Source: Prevotella sp.
GTDB lineage: Bacteria > Bacteroidota > Bacteroidia > Bacteroidales > Bacteroidaceae
Length of the DNA stretch: 64,000 nt
Direction: 5' to 3'
NCBI GenBank assembly: GCA_021636625.1
Contig: JAJWLX010000013.1
Location: forward strand, 7,936-71,935
Part shown: positions 1 through 8,150 of the stretch, piece after piece
Numbering within the stretch: the first letter of the stretch is position 1
Layout: the number at the start of each line of letters is the position of its first letter
Notes under the pieces: model-generated
What the model was told of the DNA's origin: nothing
Databases searched by the model: none
Seen by the model: the letters and a program-made list of their open reading frames with translations, nothing else
Made by a program: the position numbers and the translations under genes

Positions 1-310
1 GCCATCTGAAAAGGTAGCGCCTGCGGAATCTTCCGACGATTAAAAACAAAAATCATATTCCCCTTATTCCATGCGAGGCACGCTGATGGCGATCAGGACG
101 CCCGTTAGCACATCGCTGAATGATTTCAAGCAACGTGAGGCAGCGTGCTTGCACGTGCCACTTTTTTTCAGTCTTGGGAAGCCTAATACCCCGACCTACT
201 GAAGTAGTCGGGAGGGCTGACCAGATAAACAGCAAGCTGGGTCAGATTTCCTTGTGTTGCCAAGACTGAAAAAGGCTCCTGGAGTAAGGACTATAGCAAA
301 GAAAAACGAT
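1..310. other. Structured non-coding region upstream of the relaxase, candidate oriT
   Basis: I see no convincing gene here. The stretch is rich in inverted repeats. TTTTTCAGTCTTGG at 164-177 is matched by its exact reverse complement at 260-273 (14 bp, 82-nt spacer). Inside that pair, 191-213 folds as a 10-bp stem with one bulged C (arms CCCGAC and GTCGGG). GCACGTGC at 151-158 is a further palindrome. MobV relaxases usually act on an oriT next to their own gene, so this is the best oriT candidate in the window. That role is inferred from position and structure; no nic site is identified. Some of the structure could instead be a terminator or leader for the relaxase gene. Confidence 0.4.
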
Positions 311-1768
311 ATGGGAACATCATCAAAACAGGTTATGGACATCAAGGTTACCAAAGGTCTTGCTTCGGTAGGTAACGAGGAGTTGAGAGACTGGACGGAG
401 AAGGGGTGGAACCAGGCCATGCGTGAAGGCAACTACGACCGTAGCCGTGAGCATCTCAACTTCGAGATTGGTCCAGGTGGCATGGTCGCCCCGATAGACA
501 AGAGCCGTCCGCTTACCAGGCGCATGGCAGAAAATCTCGCCTCACGTGGCATTAAAGACCCCAACGAAGGACTGGCAGAGCCACGTTTCCGAACCGTGGT
601 GAATTTCATCTTCGGCGGTTCAACGGAACGTATGCGAGAGCTTGCCTTTGGCAATCAGAAGGTAGATTTTGAAAGCAAGGATGGTAACGAGCATATCCGT
701 AGAATGCCAGAAATAGAAAAGTGGGCACAGGACATCTACCGCTTTGTGGCAGATAAATATGGAGAGGAAAACATCGTCTCCTTCATCGTCCACTGCGATG
801 AGAAAAATCCGCACGTCCACTGTGCGCTTCTGCCGATAGACAAGGACAAGAAGTTCGCCTTCAAGAAAATCTTCCATGGTCAGAACCGCATAGATTACAA
901 GAACTATCTTCTTGCCCTTCACGACGAACTTGCCAAGGTCAATGAGAAATGGGGACTCACGAGAGGGGTGTCGATAGCAGAGACTGGAGCACGTCATCGT
1001 TCAACAGAAGAGTATCGGCGATGGCTTGCCAACGAGTGCGTGACGCTCGAAGCCCAGATGCAGAACACCCGGAAAGCCCTCGAAGATTTGAACGTGGAAC
1101 TCTCTATTGCCCAGAAGAAGCAGAAATCCTTCACCTCCATGATAGAGAATCTGAAGGCTGAAATCAACCGCCTCGAAGCAGAACTCCAACCGCTGAGAGC
1201 CTTGCAAGCCAACAGCGACAACATCAGTGCCGACATCGCCCGTAAGATTCAGAGCCTTGAACAGCAGAAGGCGATGGTGGAAGATAAACTGGCAGACAAG
1301 GAGAAGAAGCTTTCTGAGACTAACCAGTTGCTTGACACCCTCCGCAAGGACAAGGAAGAGATAGAGAAGCAGGCGAGTGAACTGGAAGACAAAGCCAACA
1401 AGTCTGAACTTTCCTGGGCGCACAACATGAGCTATCATCTCAACGGAGTGATGCTCGACACCATGGCACATGAGTTTGCCATTCGCTTCCCGAATCTCCC
1501 CGACAGCGTGAAACTCGACTTCGACGGCACGCTTCTCTGCCAGTTGGCAGAAGACGGCAACCATGTTGTCAAGGTAGCCTTGAACCTCGTGTGCGGTTTC
1601 GTGGATGATGCCACGACCATCGCACAGACGCATGGAGGTGGAGGCGGCAGCCCTGGCTCAGGATGGGGCAAGCGACCGGATGAAGACGATAGGGAGTGGG
1701 CAAGAAGATGCCTGGCAATGGCACGCAAGATGTGTGCTCCATCCGTCAGAAGAAGAAAGAAGATGTAA
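311..1768 (+). CDS. MobV-family relaxase (plasmid recombination/Pre-Mob type)
   Basis: Probable relaxase that nicks oriT and pilots DNA in conjugation or mobilisation. From the ATG at 311 it has 485 residues. The MobV motif HCDEKNPHVH lies at about 161-170 and supplies the metal-binding histidines and acidic pair. NYDRSREH at about 41-48 matches the N-terminal MobV motif. Residues about 225-370 are a long heptad-like coiled coil, typical of the family, followed by a Gly-rich patch (HGGGGGS) and a basic C-terminus. The frame stays open upstream to a GTG at 254, but that extension would run through the inverted repeat at 260-273, so I chose 311. The gene is followed after 49 nt by the OmpA-like gene and is read away from the rest of the element. 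Confidence 0.88.
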   Translation: MGTSSKQVMDIKVTKGLASVGNEELRDWTEKGWNQAMREGNYDRSREHLNFEIGPGGMVAPIDKSRPLTRRMAENLASRGIKDPNEGLAEPRFRTVVNFIFGGSTERMRELAFGNQKVDFESKDGNEHIRRMPEIEKWAQDIYRFVADKYGEENIVSFIVHCDEKNPHVHCALLPIDKDKKFAFKKIFHGQNRIDYKNYLLALHDELAKVNEKWGLTRGVSIAETGARHRSTEEYRRWLANECVTLEAQMQNTRKALEDLNVELSIAQKKQKSFTSMIENLKAEINRLEAELQPLRALQANSDNISADIARKIQSLEQQKAMVEDKLADKEKKLSETNQLLDTLRKDKEEIEKQASELEDKANKSELSWAHNMSYHLNGVMLDTMAHEFAIRFPNLPDSVKLDFDGTLLCQLAEDGNHVVKVALNLVCGFVDDATTIAQTHGGGGGSPGSGWGKRPDEDDREWARRCLAMARKMCAPSVRRRKKM

Positions 1769-1817
1769 CACCATGCTCATTTGTTTACGCAAGTAATCAA
1801 TTATCAAAGACAACAAC

Positions 1818-3158
1818 ATGAGAAAGAAAATATTTTCAATAGCAATGATGTGCCTGGCTGCAATGACAGCTTCGGCACAAACTGCCGGACAGAGTTCTGA
1901 CAGTCTTTATATCCAGAAATCATACAGTCAGGAGCAGATGCTCATGCCTGTTAACCCTACATATCTCAAGCATGTAAGCGAAGCAGCCAACTGGGGTAGA
2001 AATTGGTTTATAGAAGCAAAGGGCGGGGCTTCAGCTTTTCTTGGGACGCCCATTGGTTGCGGTGACGTGTTCGACCGTGTCACTCCTCTCTTGCAGATAG
2101 GAGTCGGCAAATGGTTCACGCCCGCAATCGGTGGACGAATAGGATTTCAGGGACTCAGCTTCAAGAACGCAGAGTTCCATACGATGAAGTATCAGTTTGT
2201 CCATGCAGACTTTCTGTACAACATCACCTCTGGCATCCGTCAGAACGAGAGCGGAATTCCACTTTGGGATGTGATTCCCTTCATAGGTGTCGGCATGATT
2301 CATAATTCCGACTGGATCAATAACTGTACCTGCCAGGGCGGTTCAAGTGGCAGTCATCCGTTTGCTTTCACCTATGGCGTGGAAGCTCGTTACCGCATCA
2401 GCGACCGTGTTCATCTTGTAGGAGAAGTGAGTGGAATGCTGACCGCCAGGAACTTTGACGGCATCGGAACTTCAACCAAGTTCGGCGACAACATGATTTC
2501 GGTTTCAGCCGGTTTGTCCTTCACGATAGGCAAGACGGGGTGGAAGCGAGTAGTGGATGCTACTCCCTATATCGAGCAGTATCTCGCCCTCCAGGATTAC
2601 ATTGCCTACATGAGGGATAGGAACGCTCATCTGGAAAAGCGACTTGCTGGAAATGACGATGGCAAAACCGTCTATCCGAAAAACAGCTACAGCGGTCTCA
2701 ACTCCCTCCGTGCCCGACTTTCGATGAATGGCAACAGTAAGTCAGGGGCAATGGGCAGCGGTGATGGCAACATGGTAGGTCATGCTGATGGCTATCGCTC
2801 AGATTCCCTTTCATATTCTGACCACCTGAAAGTAAGCATCGGTGTTCCGGTGTATTTCTTCTTCAAGCTCAATACTGATAAATTGGTTGATAAGTCTCAG
2901 CTCGTGAACCTCGATGACATTGCGAAGATGGCCAAGCAGGAAAATCTGAAGATTAAAATATCCGGTGCAGCCGATAGTGCTACTGGTACTCAGTCCGGCA
3001 ACCAGGATTTGGGTAAAAGACGTGCCAAGTTTATAGCCAAGGCACTCATCAAGCGTGGTGTAGATAAGAGCCAGATCAAAGCCTACAACTTAGGCGGAAT
3101 CGACAAATATGCGGCGAATGAGGCAAACCGCTTCACAACCGTTGTTTTGCTGAAATAG
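1818..3158 (+). CDS. OmpA-family outer-membrane protein
   Basis: 446 residues. A signal peptide (MRKKIFSIAMMCLAAMTASAQ) is followed by a region with alternating aromatic and glycine residues consistent with a beta-barrel (about 50-250), a linker with a short helical stretch, and a C-terminal OmpA-like peptidoglycan-binding domain (about 335-446). That domain includes the VYFFFKLNTDKL strand and the LGKRRAKFIAKALIKRGV helix. It probably anchors the outer membrane to peptidoglycan. It may be co-transcribed with the relaxase. Its role in the element is not shown; surface exclusion or a fitness cargo are possible inferences. Confidence 0.85.
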   Translation: MRKKIFSIAMMCLAAMTASAQTAGQSSDSLYIQKSYSQEQMLMPVNPTYLKHVSEAANWGRNWFIEAKGGASAFLGTPIGCGDVFDRVTPLLQIGVGKWFTPAIGGRIGFQGLSFKNAEFHTMKYQFVHADFLYNITSGIRQNESGIPLWDVIPFIGVGMIHNSDWINNCTCQGGSSGSHPFAFTYGVEARYRISDRVHLVGEVSGMLTARNFDGIGTSTKFGDNMISVSAGLSFTIGKTGWKRVVDATPYIEQYLALQDYIAYMRDRNAHLEKRLAGNDDGKTVYPKNSYSGLNSLRARLSMNGNSKSGAMGSGDGNMVGHADGYRSDSLSYSDHLKVSIGVPVYFFFKLNTDKLVDKSQLVNLDDIAKMAKQENLKIKISGAADSATGTQSGNQDLGKRRAKFIAKALIKRGVDKSQIKAYNLGGIDKYAANEANRFTTVVLLK

Positions 3159-3335
3159 GCTAAAACGTGTATTCATGAATACGTGAATACATGTACACAT
3201 ATATATAATATATACTGAATGTAGCTTTTGAGTAAAAGCACTAAAATTCTTCTCTCATACATCAAGGGGAGTTTGCTCGTGATGAGTAAACTCCCCATAA
3301 TTATCTTAAAAAAACTTATTTATTCAATAAAATGT
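3159..3335. repeat. Intergenic region with a 14-bp perfect palindrome
   Basis: GTATTCATGAATAC at 3169-3182 is a perfect palindrome just after the OmpA-like stop codon. A related half-site, TGAATACATGTACAC, follows at 3185-3199, and then an AT-rich tract. There is no clear U-run, so it fits an operator or a weak terminator better than a strong intrinsic terminator. The frame of the next gene stays open from 3228, but that segment lies upstream of the promoter at 3336-3366 and is probably not coding. Confidence 0.45.
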
Positions 3336-3366
3336 TTTGATATTCAGAATATAATCATTATATTTG
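3336..3366 (+). promoter_or_regulatory. Bacteroidota-type promoter for the AbiE-like cassette
   Basis: TTTG (3336-3339) followed by 19 nt and TATATTTG (3359-3366) matches the Bacteroides -33/-7 consensus (TTTG, TAnnTTTG). The expected transcription start is near 3371-3374. That makes the ATG at 3390 the natural start of the next gene and excludes the upstream in-frame GTG/TTG/ATG codons. Confidence 0.65.
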
Positions 3367-3389
3367 CACGTAATATTAGTGGCGATATT

Positions 3390-4361
3390 ATGTGCAATAT
3401 TAAATATTATATAGATGAAACAGCTGCATATTTCGGCAATATGTTGGGCGAAAAAGTAGCTTTGGAACCAGCAGATAAAGATTTGTTGGAAGGAATACCT
3501 ATGAATGTTTCTTCCAGGTTCTCTTTTTATAAAGGATGTATTTTGGGGCAGCACATTTTGATGGCTTGCCTAAAGAATGGTGACTCTGTGCCACCTGCCC
3601 AGTTGAAGAAACAATTGGATATTATACATCGACAGACACAGCTCGTCGTCGTGTTAATCACTCCATGCATTTCATCTTATAATAAGGTAAGATTGGTGGC
3701 ACAAAAAGTTAACTTTGTTATCCCCAACAGGCAAATGTTCCTGCCATCTCTTTTGCTTGACATCCAGCCAGACAGAAAGGTTGGCTTGGATTTGAAAGAA
3801 ACCATTCCTCCCTTTGCCCAATGTTTGTTGCTTTATCATTTGCAGATTGAATCCATTGTTGGGGCAACAGGTTATGGACTGAGCAATAAGTTTGACGTTT
3901 CTTATGCGACCGCAAACAAATCATTGCGCTGGCTTGTTTCCAAAGATCTGATTAAGTTGGAAGGAACAAAGACCAAGACGGTGCAAATTGATTTAAGCAA
4001 TAGGGAACTTTGGAATAAAGCATTGCCAATGTTAGTCTCTCCGATAGAGCAGCTTTACTATACGGATGCTATACTTGAAGGACAACAGACAAGTGGGGTG
4101 AATGCACTGGCTTCCTACACGATGCTTAATGAAGAATCAAGGCAATGTTGGGCTGTTACAAAGAAAGAGCTGAAAACTTTGGCCATCGTAACCGACAAGC
4201 AGTTTGGAGAAAATGAAATCCAAGTATGGAAGTATAACCCCAAAATGTTAAGTACAGAAGGAGTAGTTGATAAGCTCTCGCTTTATCTGTCATTAAAAGA
4301 CAATGAAGATGAGCGAATACAAATAGAGTTGGAACGATTGATAAATGAAATGTCATGGTAA
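3390..4361 (+). CDS. AbiEi-like winged-helix protein (putative antitoxin)
   Basis: 323 residues from the ATG at 3390. The sequence GYGLSNKFDVSYATANKSLRWLVSKDLIKLEG reads as a winged helix-turn-helix (key residues V-S-Y-A-T-A and L-R-W-L), followed by a beta-rich C-terminal half. Order, size and the 7-nt overlap with a downstream nucleotidyltransferase gene are those of AbiE-type systems, where AbiEi is a DNA-binding antitoxin that represses its own operon. The antitoxin role is inferred from this arrangement. An in-frame extension to 3228 exists but lies upstream of the predicted promoter. It could instead be a stand-alone regulator. Confidence 0.6.
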   Translation: MCNIKYYIDETAAYFGNMLGEKVALEPADKDLLEGIPMNVSSRFSFYKGCILGQHILMACLKNGDSVPPAQLKKQLDIIHRQTQLVVVLITPCISSYNKVRLVAQKVNFVIPNRQMFLPSLLLDIQPDRKVGLDLKETIPPFAQCLLLYHLQIESIVGATGYGLSNKFDVSYATANKSLRWLVSKDLIKLEGTKTKTVQIDLSNRELWNKALPMLVSPIEQLYYTDAILEGQQTSGVNALASYTMLNEESRQCWAVTKKELKTLAIVTDKQFGENEIQVWKYNPKMLSTEGVVDKLSLYLSLKDNEDERIQIELERLINEMSW

Positions 4362-5131
4362 GAGGAATAGATACATTCAAGGAGTTCTTCAAAGGTTTTG
4401 AGGACAATTATGTTATAATAGGTGGTACGGCATGCGAAATCCATGAGGATTTGTATGCTCAGGTACCTCGTGCTACTAAGGATATTGACATTATCTTAGT
4501 GGTTGAAGCTTTGTCGGCTGAGTTTGTAGCCAAATTCTGGGAGTTTGTAAAGAAGGGCAATTATGAGCAGCGAAACAAGGGTGTTAATGAGAATGTTGAG
4601 CCCAAACATGAATATTTCCGCTTCATGAAGCCTGCTAATTCTGCTTTCCCATATCAGGTTGAACTCTTCTCACGAAGTCTTGGCTTGATGAATTTCCCAG
4701 AGGAGGCTCGTATTACACCGATTCCAGTGGATGAAGACCTTTCAAGTTTATCGGCAATACTCATGGATGAAGACTATTATCGTTTCACGATAGAACATAG
4801 CTTGCAGGAAGATGGCGTGCATATCGCCAATATCGAGAGTCTTATCTGTTTGAAAAGCAAGGCTTTCTTGGATTTGAGTCAAAGAAAAGCTAAAGGTGAA
4901 AGTGTTGATAGCAAGCATATTGCAAAGCATAAGAAAGATGTTTTTCGTCTTGCAGCTATGCTTACTCCAGCAAGTAGATATGAACTGCCCAATACATTAA
5001 AAACTGATGTTTGTGACTTTTGTGATGCTATCATGCAGGATTTGCCTAATGCCGATTTCATCAAGTCAGCAGGTCTTGGCAATGTGACAAGCCTGCAGAT
5101 TATAGAACAACTTAAGAAATCAATGTTGTAG
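4355..5131 (+). CDS. Nucleotidyltransferase, AbiEii/DUF6036-like (putative toxin)
   Basis: 258 residues. IIGGTACEIH (G23-G24-T25) followed by ATKDIDIILVV (D43 and D45) gives the GG...DxD signature of the polymerase-beta nucleotidyltransferase fold, as in AbiEii/MenT toxins that modify tRNA or other targets. The ATG overlaps the end of the winged-helix gene by 7 nt, which suggests translational coupling. The metallophosphoesterase gene follows after 2 nt. A toxin role is an inference from family and context. Substrate is unknown. Confidence 0.65.
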   Translation: MVRGIDTFKEFFKGFEDNYVIIGGTACEIHEDLYAQVPRATKDIDIILVVEALSAEFVAKFWEFVKKGNYEQRNKGVNENVEPKHEYFRFMKPANSAFPYQVELFSRSLGLMNFPEEARITPIPVDEDLSSLSAILMDEDYYRFTIEHSLQEDGVHIANIESLICLKSKAFLDLSQRKAKGESVDSKHIAKHKKDVFRLAAMLTPASRYELPNTLKTDVCDFCDAIMQDLPNADFIKSAGLGNVTSLQIIEQLKKSML

Positions 5132-5133
5132 TT

Positions 5134-5919
5134 ATGGTTAAGATACAATATGCTTCAGATTTGCATTTGGAATTCATGGAGAATACCCTGTATTTGGAGA
5201 CTCATCCTCTTCAGCCTGTTGCTGACATCCTGGTGTTGGCTGGAGATACTGGCTATTTAGGTGATGAAGGCTTTGTCAAGCATCTATTCTGGGATTGGGC
5301 TTCAGAGAATTTCAAGCAAGTAATAGTAATACCAGGTAATCATGAGTTTTATTTGGGTTATGACTTGGGGCAACTCCATGATGGATGGTGCATGGAAATT
5401 CGGCACAATATCAAATGCTATTATAATGCAGTAATACATCTTTCGGATGATACAGACCTCATCGTTTCTACACTATGGGGATATATAGAGCCGCAGGATG
5501 CTTTTTCAACCGAGCGCAGAGTAAATGATTTCTACCGTATTAAGGATTGTGGCGTTGTGATAAATAGTGAACGGTTTAATCAAGAGCATGCTAAGTGCCG
5601 TGCTTTCATCGAAAAGGCTGTTAGTGAAAGCCAGGCAAAGCATATTGTTGTGGCAACGCATCATGTTCCATCATTTCAACTGGTGTCTCCGGATTTCCAG
5701 GGAAGTCCGATAAACGGTGCTTTCACAGCAGAGCTGGGGAACTTCATTGCTTATAGCCGAATAGATTATTGGATTTATGGTCATTCTCATCGTAACATAG
5801 ACAGGATAATAGGAAATACTCAATGTGTTTCGAATCAGCTTGGGTATGTGAGTCATGGAGAATCTGAGTCTTTTGATTCAAAGAAATGTATTGAAAATTT
5901 ACGCTTGCACTCAAAATGA
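5134..5919 (+). CDS. Calcineurin-like metallophosphoesterase
   Basis: 261 residues with the complete two-metal phosphoesterase motif set: D9-x-H11, GD at 37-38, GNHE at 68-71, HH at 176-177 and GHSH at 216-219. It probably hydrolyses a phosphodiester or phosphomonoester; the substrate cannot be read from sequence. It starts 2 nt after the nucleotidyltransferase stop and so belongs to the same transcript. In that setting it might reverse or process the product of the transferase, or act as a third effector; both are speculation. The gene ends just before a bidirectional terminator. Confidence 0.82.
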   Translation: MVKIQYASDLHLEFMENTLYLETHPLQPVADILVLAGDTGYLGDEGFVKHLFWDWASENFKQVIVIPGNHEFYLGYDLGQLHDGWCMEIRHNIKCYYNAVIHLSDDTDLIVSTLWGYIEPQDAFSTERRVNDFYRIKDCGVVINSERFNQEHAKCRAFIEKAVSESQAKHIVVATHHVPSFQLVSPDFQGSPINGAFTAELGNFIAYSRIDYWIYGHSHRNIDRIIGNTQCVSNQLGYVSHGESESFDSKKCIENLRLHSK

Positions 5920-5943
5920 CCATGAAAGTATTTATTGCATAAA

Positions 5944-5971
5944 AAAGACAGCCAACATAGTGACTGTCTTT
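5944..5971. terminator. Bidirectional intrinsic terminator between convergent genes
   Basis: AAAGACAG (5944-5951) and CTGTCTTT (5964-5971) form an 8-bp stem with a 12-nt loop, flanked by an A-run on the left. It sits between the ends of the metallophosphoesterase (+) and ArdC-like (-) genes, as expected for a shared terminator. Confidence 0.65.
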
Positions 5972-5987
5972 AATTGAATCGGATGAA

Positions 5988-7502
5988 TTATCGTCCTCGA
6001 TGGTAATGTTGCTCTTCTTCCTGAGCAACAACCTCTTCTTTTTCCATTTGCTTGGCAACTTCCTTTACGTCGTCTGTTGCATCCTCTGGGAGACCGTAGC
6101 GGATGATGTTATCCTTGATTTCCTCTGCGCTTACCTTGCGCATCACATCGTATGTGCCTCCAACAGTCGGATTATATACCACAGCATAATGCTCATCCTC
6201 AACAAGGAGGTCATCGCCACGGTATTTAGTTGGTGAAAGATTTATTTTGGAGAGGTCAGGAGCATCACCTTGGTCGTATTCCTTAGCCTCAGTAAGGAGT
6301 GCATCGTAGTTGCCGTCATTTTTGAACTTGTCGAGACGGTCTGTAGCATCGGTAGTCTGGAGATACGCCACTGATGCGTAATACATCGTTGGAGCTTTCT
6401 CTTGCTTCTGCTCAGCCTCTTGACTTTGTTCCTGGTCTATTTTCAGCTGCATGGCATCGATATGCTGGTTGATCATGTGAGAAGCCTTCTTCACATCGGT
6501 AAGCGTAGTCTTGATGAACTCAGGCGATTCTTTCAAACTGTCCAACCAGTTTTTCAGATAACTGGCACTGTCTTCCTTCAAGTGCTTGGTCATACCGAAA
6601 CGCTGGGCCACCAGAGCGGCACTCAGTTCAGCTACAAGTTCCTCACGGGCATATTCTGCGCTTCCGAAAGATGCAGGCTTCAATCTGCCCAAATGGTTCT
6701 CTGACCCCGTAGAGTGTGCCATCTCATGTCCGAGATTGGTGTAGAAGGACTCTCCATCCTTGAACTGGCGTTTCTCAGGAATGACAATCTCATTCTTCGA
6801 AATGCTGTAGTAGGCATTGTCACCATAGACAGGCTTGATAGGACAGATCCATCCGTTTTCCTTGATCATCTTATCCATGGCAGGGAAAGAGAAGTCATCA
6901 CCCTGATTCAAAGGTCGGTTCACTCCTGCAGCTGCCTCCAGCTTCTTATAGAGTTCCGGACGAGCCTCCTGCAAGTTGGTCTGCGCCACATTAAACACAT
7001 TGTAAACCTGCAATTTAGGATATACGTTATACTCCTTGCGTCGCTCCTCGGACATCAGACGGTAGTCATCGTATTTGATTTTCTCCCTTGTCTCCTTGTT
7101 CACAACGGTGAAAGTCGTGATGAAAACCGGAAAACTCTTTTCGCCTTTGAGGATTGTCACCTGAGGCAGAGCTTCGCCGTTGTTGTCCTTAACCTGCTGT
7201 CTTTTTCCTTGCTTGTCCTTGTTGAAGTTCAGACCGGCCACTCTGTCGAAGGTGCAGAACACAGGCAACTTATAACCCTGCTTCTCACAGTGCATGATGA
7301 GCATCAGGGCGTTCATACCATTGTATTCACGTCCTGACAGGTTCTTTGGCCATGTCAGGGAGCCTTCAGTGAACCAAGGCTTCTTCCAGTCGTTCTGCAA
7401 AGTGTTGATCTTCTCAATCATCATCTCTGCGAACTTGTCCAAAGCCCGGTCTTCACTGCTACGGCCATCAGTATTATATTTCTTGTAATCAGCCATAATC
7501 AT
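5988..7502 (-). CDS. ArdC-like antirestriction protein with zincin domain
   Basis: 504 residues. The N-terminal third (KPWFTEGSLTWPKNLSGREY...GMNALML) matches the ArdC-type ssDNA-binding domain that protects incoming conjugative DNA from restriction. The C-terminal half carries a zincin metallopeptidase motif, HEMAH, at about 261-265, with a downstream glutamate in the EELVAELSA helix. A second in-frame ATG two codons later is an equally good start. The final part is acidic, and the protein ends in HYHRGR. It is the last gene of the long leftward operon and ends at the shared terminator. Confidence 0.82.
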   Translation of the reverse strand: MIMADYKKYNTDGRSSEDRALDKFAEMMIEKINTLQNDWKKPWFTEGSLTWPKNLSGREYNGMNALMLIMHCEKQGYKLPVFCTFDRVAGLNFNKDKQGKRQQVKDNNGEALPQVTILKGEKSFPVFITTFTVVNKETREKIKYDDYRLMSEERRKEYNVYPKLQVYNVFNVAQTNLQEARPELYKKLEAAAGVNRPLNQGDDFSFPAMDKMIKENGWICPIKPVYGDNAYYSISKNEIVIPEKRQFKDGESFYTNLGHEMAHSTGSENHLGRLKPASFGSAEYAREELVAELSAALVAQRFGMTKHLKEDSASYLKNWLDSLKESPEFIKTTLTDVKKASHMINQHIDAMQLKIDQEQSQEAEQKQEKAPTMYYASVAYLQTTDATDRLDKFKNDGNYDALLTEAKEYDQGDAPDLSKINLSPTKYRGDDLLVEDEHYAVVYNPTVGGTYDVMRKVSAEEIKDNIIRYGLPEDATDDVKEVAKQMEKEEVVAQEEEQHYHRGR

Positions 7503-7505
7503 TCA

Positions 7506-7763
7506 TTATTGGTTGGTGGATGCAGCTTTCTTCTCCCATGGAGTCAGCTCGGTGATACGACAAGTAAGGTCAAGGCGGTCGTTGTAGGCTCCCACCTGCA
7601 AATCACCCTTGGCATTGATGCCAGCCTTAGCCTGTACCCAGTCTGCCTTTGTTGTGTCAAACTGCATGAAACGAATCCAGGTGTAGGCATAGTTGTCGCC
7701 ATCCTTCTCGCTGCTGTAGGCAGAGAATAGGGTATAAGGCTTGCCCTTCTTGTCTGTCTTCAC
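7506..7763 (-). CDS. C-terminal part of a tandem OB-fold, SSB-like protein (frameshifted)
   Basis: This frame is open from a TAG stop codon at about 7792-7794 and reads RNYRYKQVEVKTDKKGKPY into an OB-like domain that mirrors the upstream domain (compare KTDKKGKPYTLFSAY with RANKEGKQFISFGI). The GTG at 7763 is probably not a true start. Re-reading or adding one base near 7784-7790 joins it to the upstream frame as EFRG(N/T)YRYKQVEVK, giving one protein of about 205 residues. I therefore regard this as the second half of a split gene. It could be expressed by reinitiation, since it overlaps the upstream stop by 4 nt. Confidence 0.55.
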   Translation of the reverse strand: MKTDKKGKPYTLFSAYSSEKDGDNYAYTWIRFMQFDTTKADWVQAKAGINAKGDLQVGAYNDRLDLTCRITELTPWEKKAASTNQ

Positions 7764-8122
7764 CTCAACCTGCTTATACCGATAGTTCCTCTAAACTCGA
7801 TGGTACCGGTGATTGCGTCCTGGCTTCCTGCATTAAAGGTATTCACTCCCGAAGCCGAGAGATTGAGGTAAAGCGCATCGCCTTTCTTATGGAATTGGAG
7901 AACTCCTGCCACCTCGATACGGGAACCTACAGGATAGTTGACCAGTTCAGCCTGGTTGTCACCATCCTTGGCCACGCTGATTTCTACAGTCTTGTTGATA
8001 CCGGTCTTGGCTTGAACCACTACGCTGATTCCGAACGAGATAAACTGCTTACCTTCCTTGTTGGCACGCAACTGTGCCTGGCGACATACCGTGCCGCATA
8101 CGGTTACATTACATTTAATCAT
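7760..8122 (-). CDS. N-terminal part of a tandem OB-fold, SSB-like protein
   Basis: 120 residues. The pattern CGTVCRQAQLRANKEGKQFISFGISVV followed by a second strand set (SRIEVAGVLQF, LYLNLSA; key Gly and hydrophobic positions) fits a single-stranded DNA-binding-type OB-fold. It probably coats the transferred strand. The last residues (TIGISRLR) are likely out of frame, because the neighbouring frame continues the domain pattern into the next ORF (see 7506-7763). The gene lies between ArdC-like and peptidoglycan-hydrolase genes in the accessory conjugation operon. Confidence 0.6.
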   Translation of the reverse strand: MIKCNVTVCGTVCRQAQLRANKEGKQFISFGISVVVQAKTGINKTVEISVAKDGDNQAELVNYPVGSRIEVAGVLQFHKKGDALYLNLSASGVNTFNAGSQDAITGTIEFRGTIGISRLR

Positions 8123-8150
8123 AATAAACTTGGCTTATTGTTTTACTTCA

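Noticed and set aside
1001..1633. 210-aa minus-strand ORF
   Set aside because: It lies fully inside the MobV relaxase gene, on the other strand, with no recognisable domain.
3228..3389. N-terminal extension of the AbiEi-like gene
   Set aside because: A good promoter lies at 3336-3366, after this segment; the ATG at 3390 fits better.
6714..7337. 207-aa plus-strand ORF
   Set aside because: Antisense to the ArdC-like gene, with no domain pattern.
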